Part shown: piece after piece, positions 1-9,475 of the stretch
Numbering within the stretch: position 1 is the first letter of the stretch
How the letters are laid out: each line of letters opens with the position of its first letter
Assembly (NCBI GenBank): GCA_963663975.2
Contig: CAXXRA010000015.1
Coordinates: forward strand, 1,426,001 to 1,490,000
DNA length: 64,000 nucleotides
Direction of reading: 5' to 3'
Source: JANQRX01 sp963663975
GTDB taxonomy: Bacteria > Pseudomonadota > Alphaproteobacteria > Rhizobiales > Kaistiaceae
Made by a program: the position numbers and the translations under genes
The notes under the pieces: model-generated
The model's input: the letters and a program-made list of their open reading frames with translations, nothing else
Database searches by the model: none
What the model was told of the DNA's origin: nothing

Positions 1-63
1 CGCTAACCACAATGGCGGGACGGATGTGCTGTGGAAACCAGGAAAGAACCTTTAGGTCCGCCC

Positions 64-861
64 ATGCCGTTCATCCCCATCCACGATGCGAACCCGCTGA
101 AACATATCCGGCGGCCTTACATCGCCTGGAGCATTATCCTGGCCAATCTGGCCGCGTTCGGCCTTCAGGTGACCGGGGCTTTCGGCGATCCCCAGGAAGC
201 GCTGATTTCCTTCGGTTTGATCCCATCGACCCTATCGGATATCGCCGAACGGCCACCGGGTTTGGCTGCCATCCCCGACAGCCTGACCATGATCACATCG
301 GCCTTCCTCCACGCCGATATCTGGCACCTGGGCGGCAACATGATCTTCCTGTGGGTCTTCGCCGACAACATCGAGGACGCCCTCGGTCACGCCCGCTTCC
401 TTGCCTTCTACCTGTTGTCGACCGTCGGCGCGGGCTTGGCACTCGTCCTGTCCGATCCCGCCTCGCAAATTCCCACCATCGGTGCCTCCGGTGCGGTTTC
501 GGGTGTGGTTGCAGCCTATTTCCTCCTTCACCCGAGTGTGCGCATCTGGGTGCTTCTGTTCGCCCGCATCCCGATCCGGCTCAGTGCCATGTGGGTGCTG
601 GGCGGGTGGCTAGCCTACCAGTTCGTGGCTGCCGCAATGAGCAATGATGACGGCATCGCGTGGTTCGCCCATATCGGCGGTGCGCTGACCGGTGGCGTGC
701 TGGTCCTCTTTCTGCGACGTCCGGGCATTCCGCTCTTCGACCGCAGTCCGAAATCGGCCACGCTGGTCATTCCCTCCGGCCGGGTCGAGGAAGCGGCAAA
801 GATGCAGCCGGCGGAGCCAGGCAGCGACCAGAGGACCCCGCCGCGTGGTCCGTGGGGCTGA
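64..861 (+). CDS. Rhomboid-family intramembrane serine protease
   Basis: Multi-pass inner-membrane serine protease of the rhomboid (GlpG-like) family, which cleaves transmembrane segments of substrate proteins. About six hydrophobic helices are visible. The L1-loop region reads HLGGNMIFLWVF, the catalytic serine lies in GASGAVSG, and the catalytic histidine lies in AHIGGALTGG of a later helix, so the Ser-His dyad is complete. The C-terminal 60 residues are polar and low in complexity. The ATG at 64 is preferred because family members usually begin shortly before the first helix; an in-frame GTG at 31 would add 11 residues. Its substrate cannot be told from context. The next gene (hbd-like) is 85 bp downstream with its own spacing. 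Confidence 0.9.
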   Translation: MPFIPIHDANPLKHIRRPYIAWSIILANLAAFGLQVTGAFGDPQEALISFGLIPSTLSDIAERPPGLAAIPDSLTMITSAFLHADIWHLGGNMIFLWVFADNIEDALGHARFLAFYLLSTVGAGLALVLSDPASQIPTIGASGAVSGVVAAYFLLHPSVRIWVLLFARIPIRLSAMWVLGGWLAYQFVAAAMSNDDGIAWFAHIGGALTGGVLVLFLRRPGIPLFDRSPKSATLVIPSGRVEEAAKMQPAEPGSDQRTPPRGPWG

Positions 862-946
862 CCGGTAGACCCGCGTTGCAATCGGCAGCATCGTCACGAC
901 GCGCGGCGATTGCGGATCGCAGTGGCTTCGCTGTATCGTCGCGCCC

Positions 947-1828
947 ATGACAGCAGAACTTCGCAAGATCGGCATCATCGGTGCCGGGCAGATGGGCAGC
1001 GGCATTGCGCATGTGTGCGCCCTGTCGGGTTTCGATGTTGTGATCAACGACATCAGCACCGAACTGATGGAATCGGGCCTTGCCACCATCAACGGCAACA
1101 TGGCCCGGCAGGTCGCGTCCGGCAAAATTTCGGAGGACGAACGATCCTCAGCGATGACGCGGATCACCTCGTCGTCCGATCTTGCCGCGATTGCCGAGGC
1201 CGATCTGGTGATCGAGGCTGCCACGGAGAACGAAAAGGTCAAGGCGGAGATCTTCAGCAACGTTAGCGAAATCCTGAAACCTGAAGCGTTGCTGGCCACC
1301 AATACGTCCTCCATTTCGGTCACACGCCTTGCTGCGGCCACCAACCGGCCCGACCGCTTCATCGGCATTCATTTCATGAACCCGGTTCCGGTGATGGAAC
1401 TGATCGAATTGATCAGGGGCATCGCGACCAGCGACGAATCCTATTCAATTGCCCATAATTTCGTCGAGAAATTGGGCAAGACGCCGACCCTGGCAGAAGA
1501 CTTCCCGGGCTTCATCGTCAACCGGATCCTGCTGCCGATGATCAATGAGGCGATCTACACCCTTCACGAGGGTATCGGCTCGGTCGAGGCCATCGATACA
1601 TCCATGCGGCTGGGCGCCCACCACCCGATGGGCCCTCTGCAACTGGCCGATTTCATCGGGCTCGATACATGCCTGTCGATCATGCAGGTCCTCTATGACG
1701 GACTGGCCGATTCCAAGTACCGTCCCTGCCCGCTGCTGGTGAAATACGTTGAAGCAGGGTGGCTCGGACGAAAATCCGGCCGCGGGTTCTACGACTACCT
1801 TGGCGAGACGCCGCGACCGACCCGGTAG
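947..1828 (+). CDS. 3-hydroxybutyryl-CoA dehydrogenase
   Basis: NAD(P)-dependent oxidation of 3-hydroxyacyl-CoA (3-hydroxybutyryl-CoA) to the 3-keto form; cytosolic, in beta-oxidation or butanoate metabolism. The N-terminal Rossmann motif IGAGQMGSGIA at residues 10-20 and the family segment HFMNPVPVMELIE around residues 141-153 are clear. The C-terminal helical domain with GRKSGRGFYDY is typical of 3HCDH. At 293 residues it has the normal length of the monofunctional enzyme (hbd/paaH type), not the large FadB fusion. It may work with the PHB genes located 25 kb away, but the adjacent rhomboid and GGDEF genes give no operon support. Confidence 0.92.
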   Translation: MTAELRKIGIIGAGQMGSGIAHVCALSGFDVVINDISTELMESGLATINGNMARQVASGKISEDERSSAMTRITSSSDLAAIAEADLVIEAATENEKVKAEIFSNVSEILKPEALLATNTSSISVTRLAAATNRPDRFIGIHFMNPVPVMELIELIRGIATSDESYSIAHNFVEKLGKTPTLAEDFPGFIVNRILLPMINEAIYTLHEGIGSVEAIDTSMRLGAHHPMGPLQLADFIGLDTCLSIMQVLYDGLADSKYRPCPLLVKYVEAGWLGRKSGRGFYDYLGETPRPTR

Positions 1829-1955
1829 CATTTTCGGTCTTGCCTGAAAAAAAAGTTCAAGGCAGAAAAGCAAATTGAGGCCCCGCCGCTAACCCCACAT
1901 CAACGATCACCTTCTATGGTCGGCAGATGTGACATTCGCGACGGGGGCCTCGTCA

Positions 1956-3149
1956 ATGCATCTTGATTTGCCAACCTTGATGATCGCCGGCAGCTTCGTG
2001 GCTGCCACAGGCGGGGCTTTTCTGCTGCTGGCCTGGTGGCAAAACCGGGCAGCGCTTCCCATGCTGTGGTGGGCCGGTGCCAATTTCGCATTTGCCGCCG
2101 GCCTGCCATTGACCTTGCAGAGTTCGCAGGTCGGATCGCTCTCCATGCTGGTCGGCATCACACTCTTGAACCTGGGACCGGCCTTCATCTGGGCATCGGG
2201 TCGCAGCAGCAATGCGCGCGACGTCGATGTGGTCTTTGTGGCGGCCGGAGCGCTGATCTGGCTGACGGTCAGCGTGCTGCCCGTCTTTCGGTCCATGCCG
2301 GGCGCCCAGGCGACCCTCAACCAGTCGATGATCGCCCTGTATCTTTTTGCCGCAGCGCGCGAATTCTACCATCAACGGACCGAACAGGTGACGGCGCGGC
2401 ACCCGCTGATCGTTCTGCTGGTCCTGCACGCTCTGTACTTCTGTTATGGCGCCGTCGAATCGGTCCGCGCCGGCTGGGAGACCAGCGCTTACGCCATCGG
2501 GCTGTGGTTCAATTTGCTCCATTTCGAGACTCTTATTTTCGTAGTCGGAACTTCGATCTTTGCCGTTGCCATGATTCGCGAGCAGAGCGAGTTGAGCCAA
2601 CGGATAAAGGCCAGCACCGATGAACTGACCGCGCTGAGAAACCGCAGGGCGTTTTACCAGGAGGGCCAAGCCATCCTCACCAAGGTCAACGCGGGCGAAA
2701 TTGAAAACCTGTCGGTCATCGTCTTCGATCTCGACGGCTTCAAATCGGTCAACGACAGGTTCGGCCACCGGCGGGGCGACGCAATTTTGAAGTTGTTTGG
2801 CGAAACGACGCTGCGGATCCTCCGGTCCTCCGACATTGTCGGGCGCGTCGGCGGCGAAGAGTTTGCTGCCCTTCTGCCCGGCGCTTCCGCCGCGGAAGCC
2901 CACGAGGTCGCGGAGCGCGTGCGCATCGGCTTCGCCGAGGCCAGCGCCGCCGGCGATCCGGACGGATTTCGCACGACACTCAGCGCCGGAATCGCCGAAT
3001 CCGAGGAACTCTCAAGCCTTGACACGCTCATCGGCCAGGCCGACGCAGCGCTCTACCGCGCCAAACACAACGGTCGCGACCGCGTCGAAATCTACCGCCC
3101 CGACGGCGCCCGAGAGGGCACCGTCGTGGGCATTGCCTCCGCCGCTTGA
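1956..3149 (+). CDS. Membrane-bound GGDEF diguanylate cyclase
   Basis: Makes cyclic di-GMP from two GTP at the inner membrane. About 200 N-terminal residues form a run of hydrophobic helices (7TM-like sensor region without a named domain), followed by a GGDEF domain with DLDGFKSVNDRFGHRRGD and the active-site loop RVGGEEFAALLPG, so the A-site (GGEEF) is intact. No RxxD inhibitory site is obvious before GGEEF. Start: the ATG at 1956 follows a purine-rich GGGGG stretch and gives a normal N-terminus; an in-frame GTG at 1929 would add nine residues. No EAL domain is present. Signal sensed is unknown. Confidence 0.9.
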   Translation: MHLDLPTLMIAGSFVAATGGAFLLLAWWQNRAALPMLWWAGANFAFAAGLPLTLQSSQVGSLSMLVGITLLNLGPAFIWASGRSSNARDVDVVFVAAGALIWLTVSVLPVFRSMPGAQATLNQSMIALYLFAAAREFYHQRTEQVTARHPLIVLLVLHALYFCYGAVESVRAGWETSAYAIGLWFNLLHFETLIFVVGTSIFAVAMIREQSELSQRIKASTDELTALRNRRAFYQEGQAILTKVNAGEIENLSVIVFDLDGFKSVNDRFGHRRGDAILKLFGETTLRILRSSDIVGRVGGEEFAALLPGASAAEAHEVAERVRIGFAEASAAGDPDGFRTTLSAGIAESEELSSLDTLIGQADAALYRAKHNGRDRVEIYRPDGAREGTVVGIASAA

Positions 3150-3151
3150 GA

Positions 3152-3817
3152 TTAGGCTTCGATCGCCGCTCGTATCAGCGCCTTGGCATCTTCGGAGTCC
3201 CACTCCGCCGGGCCCTGGACGCCACCGAGCCGACAGCCGCTTCTGTCGATCAGCAACGTGGCCGGAAGGCCGAGAGCCAGGCCCCGCCGCTTGAGGTCGT
3301 TGAAGATCTTGGTGCTGCGATCGGAGTAGAAAGTGAGATTGCCCACCCCGATTTCGTCAAGAAAGTCGAGCGCCCGCTCCGGCGCCGCGGTGTCGATATT
3401 AACCGCCACGACCTCGAAGCGGTCGCCGCCGAGCTCGGCCTGAAGCCGATCGAGCGATGGCATTTCGGCGCGGCAGGGACCGCACCAGGTGGCCCACAAA
3501 TTCAACAGCACGGTCTTGCCGCCAAACGCCTCGATGCCGGTATCGCTCTGGTCGGACGCCTTGAAGACCAGATCGGTCAGAAGGTCGGGCTCGTCGGCAG
3601 CGCGAAACGCGGCCAGATCGCCTCGGATCTGCGGCTCGAGGAGCGCCGCGACGCCAAGCGCATCGGAACACTGGCGAGCCGCCAACTGGGTGGCGTTGCC
3701 AGCATCGCGGCTATTGACATATACCGCCACCGCACCGATGGCGATGGCGATGCTGGCCGCCGCAGCCAGACCAATGAGTATCGGCCCGCGTCGCGAACTG
3801 AAATGTACCTTTAACAT
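3152..3817 (-). CDS. TlpA-like thioredoxin-fold disulfide reductase
   Basis: Membrane-anchored periplasmic thiol-disulfide oxidoreductase of the TlpA/ResA family, usually reducing cysteines of apo-cytochromes or other envelope proteins. An N-terminal anchor (GLAAAASIAIAIGAVAVYV) is followed by a linker and a thioredoxin fold whose active site WATWCGPCRAEMP is intact. The cis-proline loop region (PATLLIDRSG) is also visible. It ends two bases from the end of the GGDEF gene (convergent) and starts 29 bp from argH (divergent); this TlpA-argH pairing is common in alphaproteobacteria. No cytochrome biogenesis gene is nearby. Confidence 0.9.
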   Translation of the reverse strand: MLKVHFSSRRGPILIGLAAAASIAIAIGAVAVYVNSRDAGNATQLAARQCSDALGVAALLEPQIRGDLAAFRAADEPDLLTDLVFKASDQSDTGIEAFGGKTVLLNLWATWCGPCRAEMPSLDRLQAELGGDRFEVVAVNIDTAAPERALDFLDEIGVGNLTFYSDRSTKIFNDLKRRGLALGLPATLLIDRSGCRLGGVQGPAEWDSEDAKALIRAAIEA

Positions 3818-3846
3818 TCGCTTCTTGTTCCCGGAGTTTCCTTGTC

Positions 3847-5253
3847 ATGAAGAACAGCATGTGGGGCGGTCGCTTTTCGCACGGCCCCGATGCCGTGATG
3901 GAAGAGATCAACGCGTCGATTGATTTCGACCGCAAACTCTACCGGCAGGACATCATGGGCTCGCAGGCCCACGCCCGCATGCTCGCCCAACAGGGCATCA
4001 TTGACGGTGACGATGCCGAAAAGATCATCACGGGTCTAGACACGATCCTGCGAGAGATCGAGGGTGGTTCGTTCAAGTTCTCGCGCGCGCTCGAGGATAT
4101 CCATCTCAACGTCGAGTCCCGCCTGGCTGAGTTGATCGGCCCGGCGGCGGGCAGGCTGCATACCGCCCGCTCCCGCAATGACCAGGTTGCCACCGACCTG
4201 AAACTGTGGGTCCGCGACGCTATCGACGACATCGATGTACTGCTGGTCGACCTGATGCGGGCGCTGGCCGGCAAAGCCGTGGCCACGGCCGCCATGGTCA
4301 TGCCGGGCTTCACCCACCTTCAGACCGCTCAGCCGGTGACCCTCGGCCACCACCTGATGGCCTATGTCGAGATGTTCGCCCGCGATCGCGGGCGCTTTGA
4401 CGACGCTCGTCGGCGACTGAACGAATCTCCGCTCGGATCGGCCGCCCTGGCCGGCACGTCCTTTGCCATCGACCGCGACGCCACCGCGACGGCGCTCGGG
4501 TTCGACCGACCGACTGCCAATTCGCTCGATTCGGTTTCGGACCGCGACTTCGTCATTGAAGCCCTTGCGGCAGCCTCAACGGCCGCCCTGCACCTGTCGC
4601 GGTTCGCTGAGGAGATCGTGATCTGGTCCTCCGCCCAGTTCGGATTCGTTTCGCTTTCCGACCGCTTCACGACGGGATCGTCGATCATGCCGCAGAAGCG
4701 CAATCCGGACGCCGCCGAACTGGTGCGCGCCAAGACCGGAAGGATCATTGGCGCCCTCAACGGCATCATGATCGTGATGAAGGGGTTGCCGCTCGCCTAC
4801 TGCAAGGACATGCAGGAGGACAAGGAGCCGATATTTGATGCTCTGGAATCCCTTGCCCTGGCGATCACCGTGACCGCGGGCATGGTGGTCGACATGGTTC
4901 CGGATCGAGCGCGACTGCGTAAGGCCGCCGGCGACGGGTTCAGCACCGCAACCGATTTGGCCGACTGGCTGGTCCGGAACCTGTCCATGCCCTTCCGCGA
5001 GGCGCACCAAGTCACCGGGCGGATCGTCGCCATGGCCGAAGACGCGAAGCTGCCGCTCCATCGCTTGCCGCTCGACGACATGCGATCGGTGGAACCGCGC
5101 CTGAACGACGACATTTTCGCCGTCCTCAGCGCCGAGAGATCGGCTCGCAGCCGAACCAGCTACGGGGGCACGGCGCCCGCCAATGTGCGCCGCCAGGCCC
5201 GGCGCTGGTTGAAGAGGCTGGCCAAAGCCGCCGAGGCGCCGTCCGCCACTTGA
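3847..5253 (+). CDS. argH: Argininosuccinate lyase
   Basis: Last step of arginine biosynthesis: splits argininosuccinate into arginine and fumarate in the cytosol as a homotetramer. The family start (MWGGRFSHGPD), the segment HTARSRNDQVATDL around residue 105 and the signature GSSIMPQKRNPD near residue 280 are all intact, and the 468-residue length is normal. The downstream genes are lptM and lysA, the usual alphaproteobacterial arrangement argH-lptM-lysA, suggesting one transcript for arginine and lysine steps. Confidence 0.97.
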   Translation: MKNSMWGGRFSHGPDAVMEEINASIDFDRKLYRQDIMGSQAHARMLAQQGIIDGDDAEKIITGLDTILREIEGGSFKFSRALEDIHLNVESRLAELIGPAAGRLHTARSRNDQVATDLKLWVRDAIDDIDVLLVDLMRALAGKAVATAAMVMPGFTHLQTAQPVTLGHHLMAYVEMFARDRGRFDDARRRLNESPLGSAALAGTSFAIDRDATATALGFDRPTANSLDSVSDRDFVIEALAAASTAALHLSRFAEEIVIWSSAQFGFVSLSDRFTTGSSIMPQKRNPDAAELVRAKTGRIIGALNGIMIVMKGLPLAYCKDMQEDKEPIFDALESLALAITVTAGMVVDMVPDRARLRKAAGDGFSTATDLADWLVRNLSMPFREAHQVTGRIVAMAEDAKLPLHRLPLDDMRSVEPRLNDDIFAVLSAERSARSRTSYGGTAPANVRRQARRWLKRLAKAAEAPSAT

Positions 5254-5328
5254 CGGCGGCCGGGCGTTGCGGTTTGGGTAGCTCTGGACGTGCCGGCCGA
5301 TGCTGGCCGCCATGGGAGCCAAGAGGGG

Positions 5329-5553
5329 GTGCGCGCCGTGCTGCAACAGTTCCACGGAACATCGCGGATCGCGGTGATCGGCGTGGTCGTGCTTGCCATC
5401 GGTGTTTCAGCCTGCGGTCGCCGCGGCGCGCTCGGACCGCCGCCCGCCTCGGCGGTCTCGGTCGTCGGCCACACCGCCACAAACGCGGCAACCGGGGACA
5501 TCGTCGACGACGCCAAGCCGAACAAGCCGTTCTTCCTGGATTTCCTGCTCTAG
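5329..5553 (+). CDS. lptM: LptM-like small lipoprotein
   Basis: Small outer-membrane lipoprotein of the LptM (YifL) family; in E. coli LptM assists correct assembly of the LPS translocon LptD. The protein has a hydrophobic signal (IAVIGVVVLAIGV) and a lipobox SAC, followed at once by the family sequence CGRRGALGPPP and a short polar tail. The start is uncertain: GTG at 5329 is placed just behind GAGGGG, GTG at 5338 is also possible, and a more distant GTG at 5290 is unlikely for a signal peptide. It lies between argH and lysA, which is its standard place and supports the call despite the small size. Confidence 0.85.
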   Translation: MRAVLQQFHGTSRIAVIGVVVLAIGVSACGRRGALGPPPASAVSVVGHTATNAATGDIVDDAKPNKPFFLDFLL

Positions 5554-5563
5554 CCGCTCCGTC

Positions 5564-6838
5564 GTGAATCATTTCGAATACCGCGCGGGCGTGCTGCAGG
5601 CCGAGGGGGTAGCGCTGCCTGAGATTGCGGCCGCAATCGGCACCCCGTTCTACTGCTATGCCAGCGCCACGCTGACGCGCCACTATCGCGTGTTCAGCGA
5701 AGCGTTTGCCGGCCTCGACGTGCTGATCTGTTACGCCATGAAGGCAAACTCGAACCAGTCGGTTGTGCGGACCTTTGTCGAGTTGGGTGCTGGTGTCGAC
5801 GTCGTGTCAGAGGGGGAACTCAGGCGTGCGACCGCGGCCGGCGCGGCGCCGGACAAGATCGTTTTCTCGGGCGTGGCCAAGACCGAACGGGAAATCGCGT
5901 TGGCCCTCGACACCGGGATCCTGTGCTTCAACGTTGAGAGCGAACCCGAACTGGAGCGCCTCTCAACCATCGCCTCCTCCCGCGGGGCGGTCGCATCGGT
6001 GGCCGTGCGGATCAATCCCGATGTCGACGCCCGCACTCACGGCAAGACCAGCACCGGCCGGGCCGAGGACAAATTCGGGATCCTCTTCGACCGCGCCCGC
6101 GAGGTCTACAATCGCGCCGCAGCCTTGCCGGGTCTCAGCGTCTCCGGCGTCGACATGCATATCGGCAGTCAGATCACCGATCTCGACCCATATGACGCCG
6201 CCTATGCGCGGCTCGCCGACATCGTCCGTGTGCTCAGGCAGGATGGTCACCAGATCACCCACGTCGATGCCGGCGGGGGTCTCGGTATTCCGTATCATCT
6301 CGACGATCCCCCGCCCCCCGATCCGGTAGCCTACGCCCGGATCATCAGGCGCCACCTCGGCGATTTGGGTGCTCGGATCCTGTTCGAGCCGGGCCGGGTA
6401 TTCGTCGGCAATGCCGGCGTCCTGGTCACCCGGATCGAATACGTCAAGCTCAGCTCGGCCAAGACGTTCGTGATCGTCGATGCGGCGATGAACGATCTCA
6501 TCCGGCCGACGCTTTATGACGCTCATCACGACATCATACCGGTGGTGGAGCCATCCCCCGATCACGCCGGGATCGTGGCCGATATCGTCGGCGGTGTGTG
6601 CGAGACCGGTGACTATCTCGCCCTCGACCGGCCGATGGCGGCGGTCGCGCCCGGCGATCTGTTGGCCGTGATGAGCGCCGGCGCCTACGCCGCCGTCCAA
6701 TCCTCGACCTACAACACCCGTGCCCTCATCCCCGAAATCATGGTGCGTGGCGATCAATGGGCGGTTGTCCGGCCGCGGCAAAGCCTCGAGCGTTTGATCG
6801 CCGAGGACCATCTCGCACCTTGGCTCGCCATATCGTGA
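5564..6838 (+). CDS. lysA: Diaminopimelate decarboxylase
   Basis: PLP-dependent decarboxylation of meso-diaminopimelate to L-lysine, the last step of lysine biosynthesis. The PLP-binding lysine is in CYAMKANSNQ near residue 55, the glycine-rich phosphate loop in DAGGGLGIPY, the DMHIGSQ segment is present, and the C-terminal region includes FEPGR and GGVCETGDYLA. The GTG at 5564 (VNHFEYRAG) matches the family N-terminus and lies 10 bp after the lptM stop; a longer open frame upstream overlaps lptM and is not credible. About 424 residues, as usual. Confidence 0.95.
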   Translation: MNHFEYRAGVLQAEGVALPEIAAAIGTPFYCYASATLTRHYRVFSEAFAGLDVLICYAMKANSNQSVVRTFVELGAGVDVVSEGELRRATAAGAAPDKIVFSGVAKTEREIALALDTGILCFNVESEPELERLSTIASSRGAVASVAVRINPDVDARTHGKTSTGRAEDKFGILFDRAREVYNRAAALPGLSVSGVDMHIGSQITDLDPYDAAYARLADIVRVLRQDGHQITHVDAGGGLGIPYHLDDPPPPDPVAYARIIRRHLGDLGARILFEPGRVFVGNAGVLVTRIEYVKLSSAKTFVIVDAAMNDLIRPTLYDAHHDIIPVVEPSPDHAGIVADIVGGVCETGDYLALDRPMAAVAPGDLLAVMSAGAYAAVQSSTYNTRALIPEIMVRGDQWAVVRPRQSLERLIAEDHLAPWLAIS

Positions 6839-6934
6839 TCTCATCGGCGAGGACGACCTGGCCGGTCGCCTCGCAGCGCCGCGATGCCCTGTGCTAGCAT
6901 GATCGGTGGTGAGGGGCGGAAGGAGACGAAAAGC

Positions 6935-9475
6935 ATGGGCGTCGCCGGCGATCGCTCGCCTGCCGAGACCGGCAGCGGACCCCGCCCCGCCTCGGGTTCG
7001 GGCGGCGAACGCGAGGCCGGAGCGCGCCTTCGTCGCGCCATCAGGCGCGCATCGCTGAACCTGTGGTGGGAAGCGATATGGCCACGCCTGGCGCCGATCG
7101 CAGCGCTTGCCGGCATCTTCGTGGCAGCGTCCTGGCTCGGCTTGTGGCGGTTGACCGGCGCACCCGTGCGCTACGCATTGCTGGCGTTGTTCGCCGCCGC
7201 GGCGGTCTATCTGCTTGTGCGGCTGATCCGGATTCGGGCGCCGGACCGGGCCGCCGCAACCCGCCGGGTCGAGACCGCCTCAGGCGTCAGCCACCGGCCG
7301 GCGACGGCATTCTCCGACAAGCTGGCGACGGCGGCCGATGGCGTCAGCCACACCCTGTGGCAAGCCCATAGACGCCGGCTCCTGACTCGACTGGCCGGTC
7401 TCAAGGCTGGGCTGCCGTCACCCCAACTTGCTGTCCGCGACCCCTACGCGTTGCGATTTGCAGTCGTTCTGGCACTGGTGGTCGGGTTTGTCGCTGCCGG
7501 GCCCGAGAGGCTCGATCGTCTGAGCGAAGCCTTCCGCGGCGGCGCGCCTCCCGCACTACTCGTTGCCCGCATCGATGCCTGGGTGACGCCGCCGGCCTAC
7601 ACCGATCGGCCGCCGCTTTTCTTGACCGGCGATCTCGACCGTGCCGGAACACCCAACCATACGGTACCCGCCGGCAGCATGGTGACCGTGAGGACCGGCG
7701 ACGGCGGTGAGATCAGCGTTGTCAGCCTGGGCGGCCCACAGGGTGTGGTGACAGTTGCCCCGCAGGCCAACAAGGTCGCGGCCGCAGACGGTCTTGCGCC
7801 ACCGCTTGAACACCTGATCGAATTGACCGGGGACCAGACGATCGCGGTTCGTCGTGGTGGTCGCGACCTGCTCGTATGGCGCTTCACGGTGGAACCGGAC
7901 GCACCGCCATCGATCGCCTTCCTAGGCTGGCCGGACACCTCCTCCGGATCGCTTGAGCTGGCCTACTCGCTGGCCGACGACTATGGCGTGGTCGCCGCCT
8001 ACGCCGATATCGCGCCGGCCCATGACGGCGGCCAGACGCCGCCGCGCCCGCTCTACCAGCCGCCGGCGATACCGTTGACGCTGCCGCATTCGCGCACCCG
8101 GGAAGGGTCGGCCGAGACCATACGCGATCTGACCGCGCACCCCTGGGCCGGCGCAGAGGTGGCGTTGACCCTGGTTGTCCGTGACGAGGCCGGACAGGAA
8201 GGGCGCAGCGACACCCTGACAATCTCGCTACCGGCGCGCCGGTTTGGCGATCCTCTTGCCCGCGCGGTGGCTGAGCAGCGCAGCGACCTGGCGCTCGATG
8301 CCGGCGCCCGCCACGGCGTTTCCGAGGCTCTCGATGCGGTCACCCTGGGCGATGATATCGATCCTGCGGGCGACCATTTGGCGCTTCGATCGGCCTACCA
8401 CCGGCTTCATCTCGCCCGCGGCGACGACGGATTGCGTGATCTCGCCGATTATCTGTGGGCGATTGCCCTGGGGATCGAAGAGGGCAATCTGTCTCCGCTG
8501 CTGCGTGACTTGCGTGCCGCCCAGGAGGCTCTTCGCCGGGCCTTGGAGGAGGGCGCCGATCAGGACGAAATCGCCCGGCTGACCGACCAACTGCGGCAGG
8601 CCATGCAGGAATATCTCCAGGCGCTGGCGGAGCAGGCGCGGCGCAATCCGCAAATCTCCGACTTGCCGGACGACCCCATGCGGACACTTCGTTCGCTCGA
8701 CCTGGAGCGCATGCTCGACCGGATCGAGGACCTCGCCCGCAGCGGCGCGCGCGATGCCGCGCGCCAGTTGCTCAGCGAACTCCAGAACATGTTGGAGAAT
8801 CTGCGGGCCGGCAGACCTCTTTTCGGCGATCCGCAGCAGGCCGGCGAAATGCTCGAAGGCCTGGAAGAACTCGGCGACCTGATCCGGCGCCAGGAGCAAT
8901 TGCTCAACCGGACGTTTCGGGCGGAGCGGGGTCAGGACCTCGAAGGGCAGCAGGGCCGGCTGCTCAGCCGGGAAGAGCTGGAGGAGGCTTTACGGGGGCT
9001 TCAGGGTGACCAGCAGGGACTGGCCGACGCGCTGCAGGAGCTGCTCGACAGTCTGGAAGGCGCCGGCATCGGCCCGGGTGAACTGGGTCAGGCAGGCAGG
9101 GCGATGGGACAGGCGGCCGGCGAACTCGGCGATGGCCGGCCCGGTGCCGCGCTTGGATCGCAAGGTCGGGCATTGGAAGCGTTACGTCAGGGCACACAGC
9201 GGCTGCTGGAACAGCTGGCCGGCAATCAACCAGGCCAGGGACGCGATGGATTGGGTGGGGGTATTCTTGGCATCAACCCGTTGCCGAACGCCGACCCGCT
9301 CGGCCGCCCCAGGCCGCTGACCGGCCCCGACCTGGGGACCACCGTCAAGGTTCCCGACGAGATCGATATCCAGCGCGCCCGCGAGATTCTCGACGCGATC
9401 CGCCGACGCCTCGGCGAGATCGGCCGGCCCAAGTTTGAACGCGACTACCTCGAGCGCCTGCTCGACCGCTTCTAG
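6935..9475 (+). CDS. TIGR02302 / DUF4175 family membrane protein
   Basis: Large alphaproteobacterial protein of the TIGR02302 (DUF4175) family, function not established. Two hydrophobic helices lie near the N-terminus (LAPIAALAGIFVAASWLGLW and YALLALFAAAAVYLLV) and a third around residue 170, followed by a beta-rich extracytoplasmic-looking region. The C-terminal half is charged and helical (many E, R, Q) with a Gly/Gln-rich stretch, and a conserved C-terminus (RAREILDAIRRRLGE). The ATG at 6935 has a good ribosome-binding site (GAAGGAGA) 7-8 bases upstream. It follows lysA in the typical order lysA-TIGR02302-hpt. Its last 131 bp overlap the end of the convergent hpt gene. Confidence 0.85.
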   Translation: MGVAGDRSPAETGSGPRPASGSGGEREAGARLRRAIRRASLNLWWEAIWPRLAPIAALAGIFVAASWLGLWRLTGAPVRYALLALFAAAAVYLLVRLIRIRAPDRAAATRRVETASGVSHRPATAFSDKLATAADGVSHTLWQAHRRRLLTRLAGLKAGLPSPQLAVRDPYALRFAVVLALVVGFVAAGPERLDRLSEAFRGGAPPALLVARIDAWVTPPAYTDRPPLFLTGDLDRAGTPNHTVPAGSMVTVRTGDGGEISVVSLGGPQGVVTVAPQANKVAAADGLAPPLEHLIELTGDQTIAVRRGGRDLLVWRFTVEPDAPPSIAFLGWPDTSSGSLELAYSLADDYGVVAAYADIAPAHDGGQTPPRPLYQPPAIPLTLPHSRTREGSAETIRDLTAHPWAGAEVALTLVVRDEAGQEGRSDTLTISLPARRFGDPLARAVAEQRSDLALDAGARHGVSEALDAVTLGDDIDPAGDHLALRSAYHRLHLARGDDGLRDLADYLWAIALGIEEGNLSPLLRDLRAAQEALRRALEEGADQDEIARLTDQLRQAMQEYLQALAEQARRNPQISDLPDDPMRTLRSLDLERMLDRIEDLARSGARDAARQLLSELQNMLENLRAGRPLFGDPQQAGEMLEGLEELGDLIRRQEQLLNRTFRAERGQDLEGQQGRLLSREELEEALRGLQGDQQGLADALQELLDSLEGAGIGPGELGQAGRAMGQAAGELGDGRPGAALGSQGRALEALRQGTQRLLEQLAGNQPGQGRDGLGGGILGINPLPNADPLGRPRPLTGPDLGTTVKVPDEIDIQRAREILDAIRRRLGEIGRPKFERDYLERLLDRF

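Noticed and set aside
1844..1866. Hairpin with an A-rich loop after the hydroxybutyryl-CoA dehydrogenase gene
   Set aside because: The stem is short and bulged and no T-run follows, so it is not a convincing terminator.
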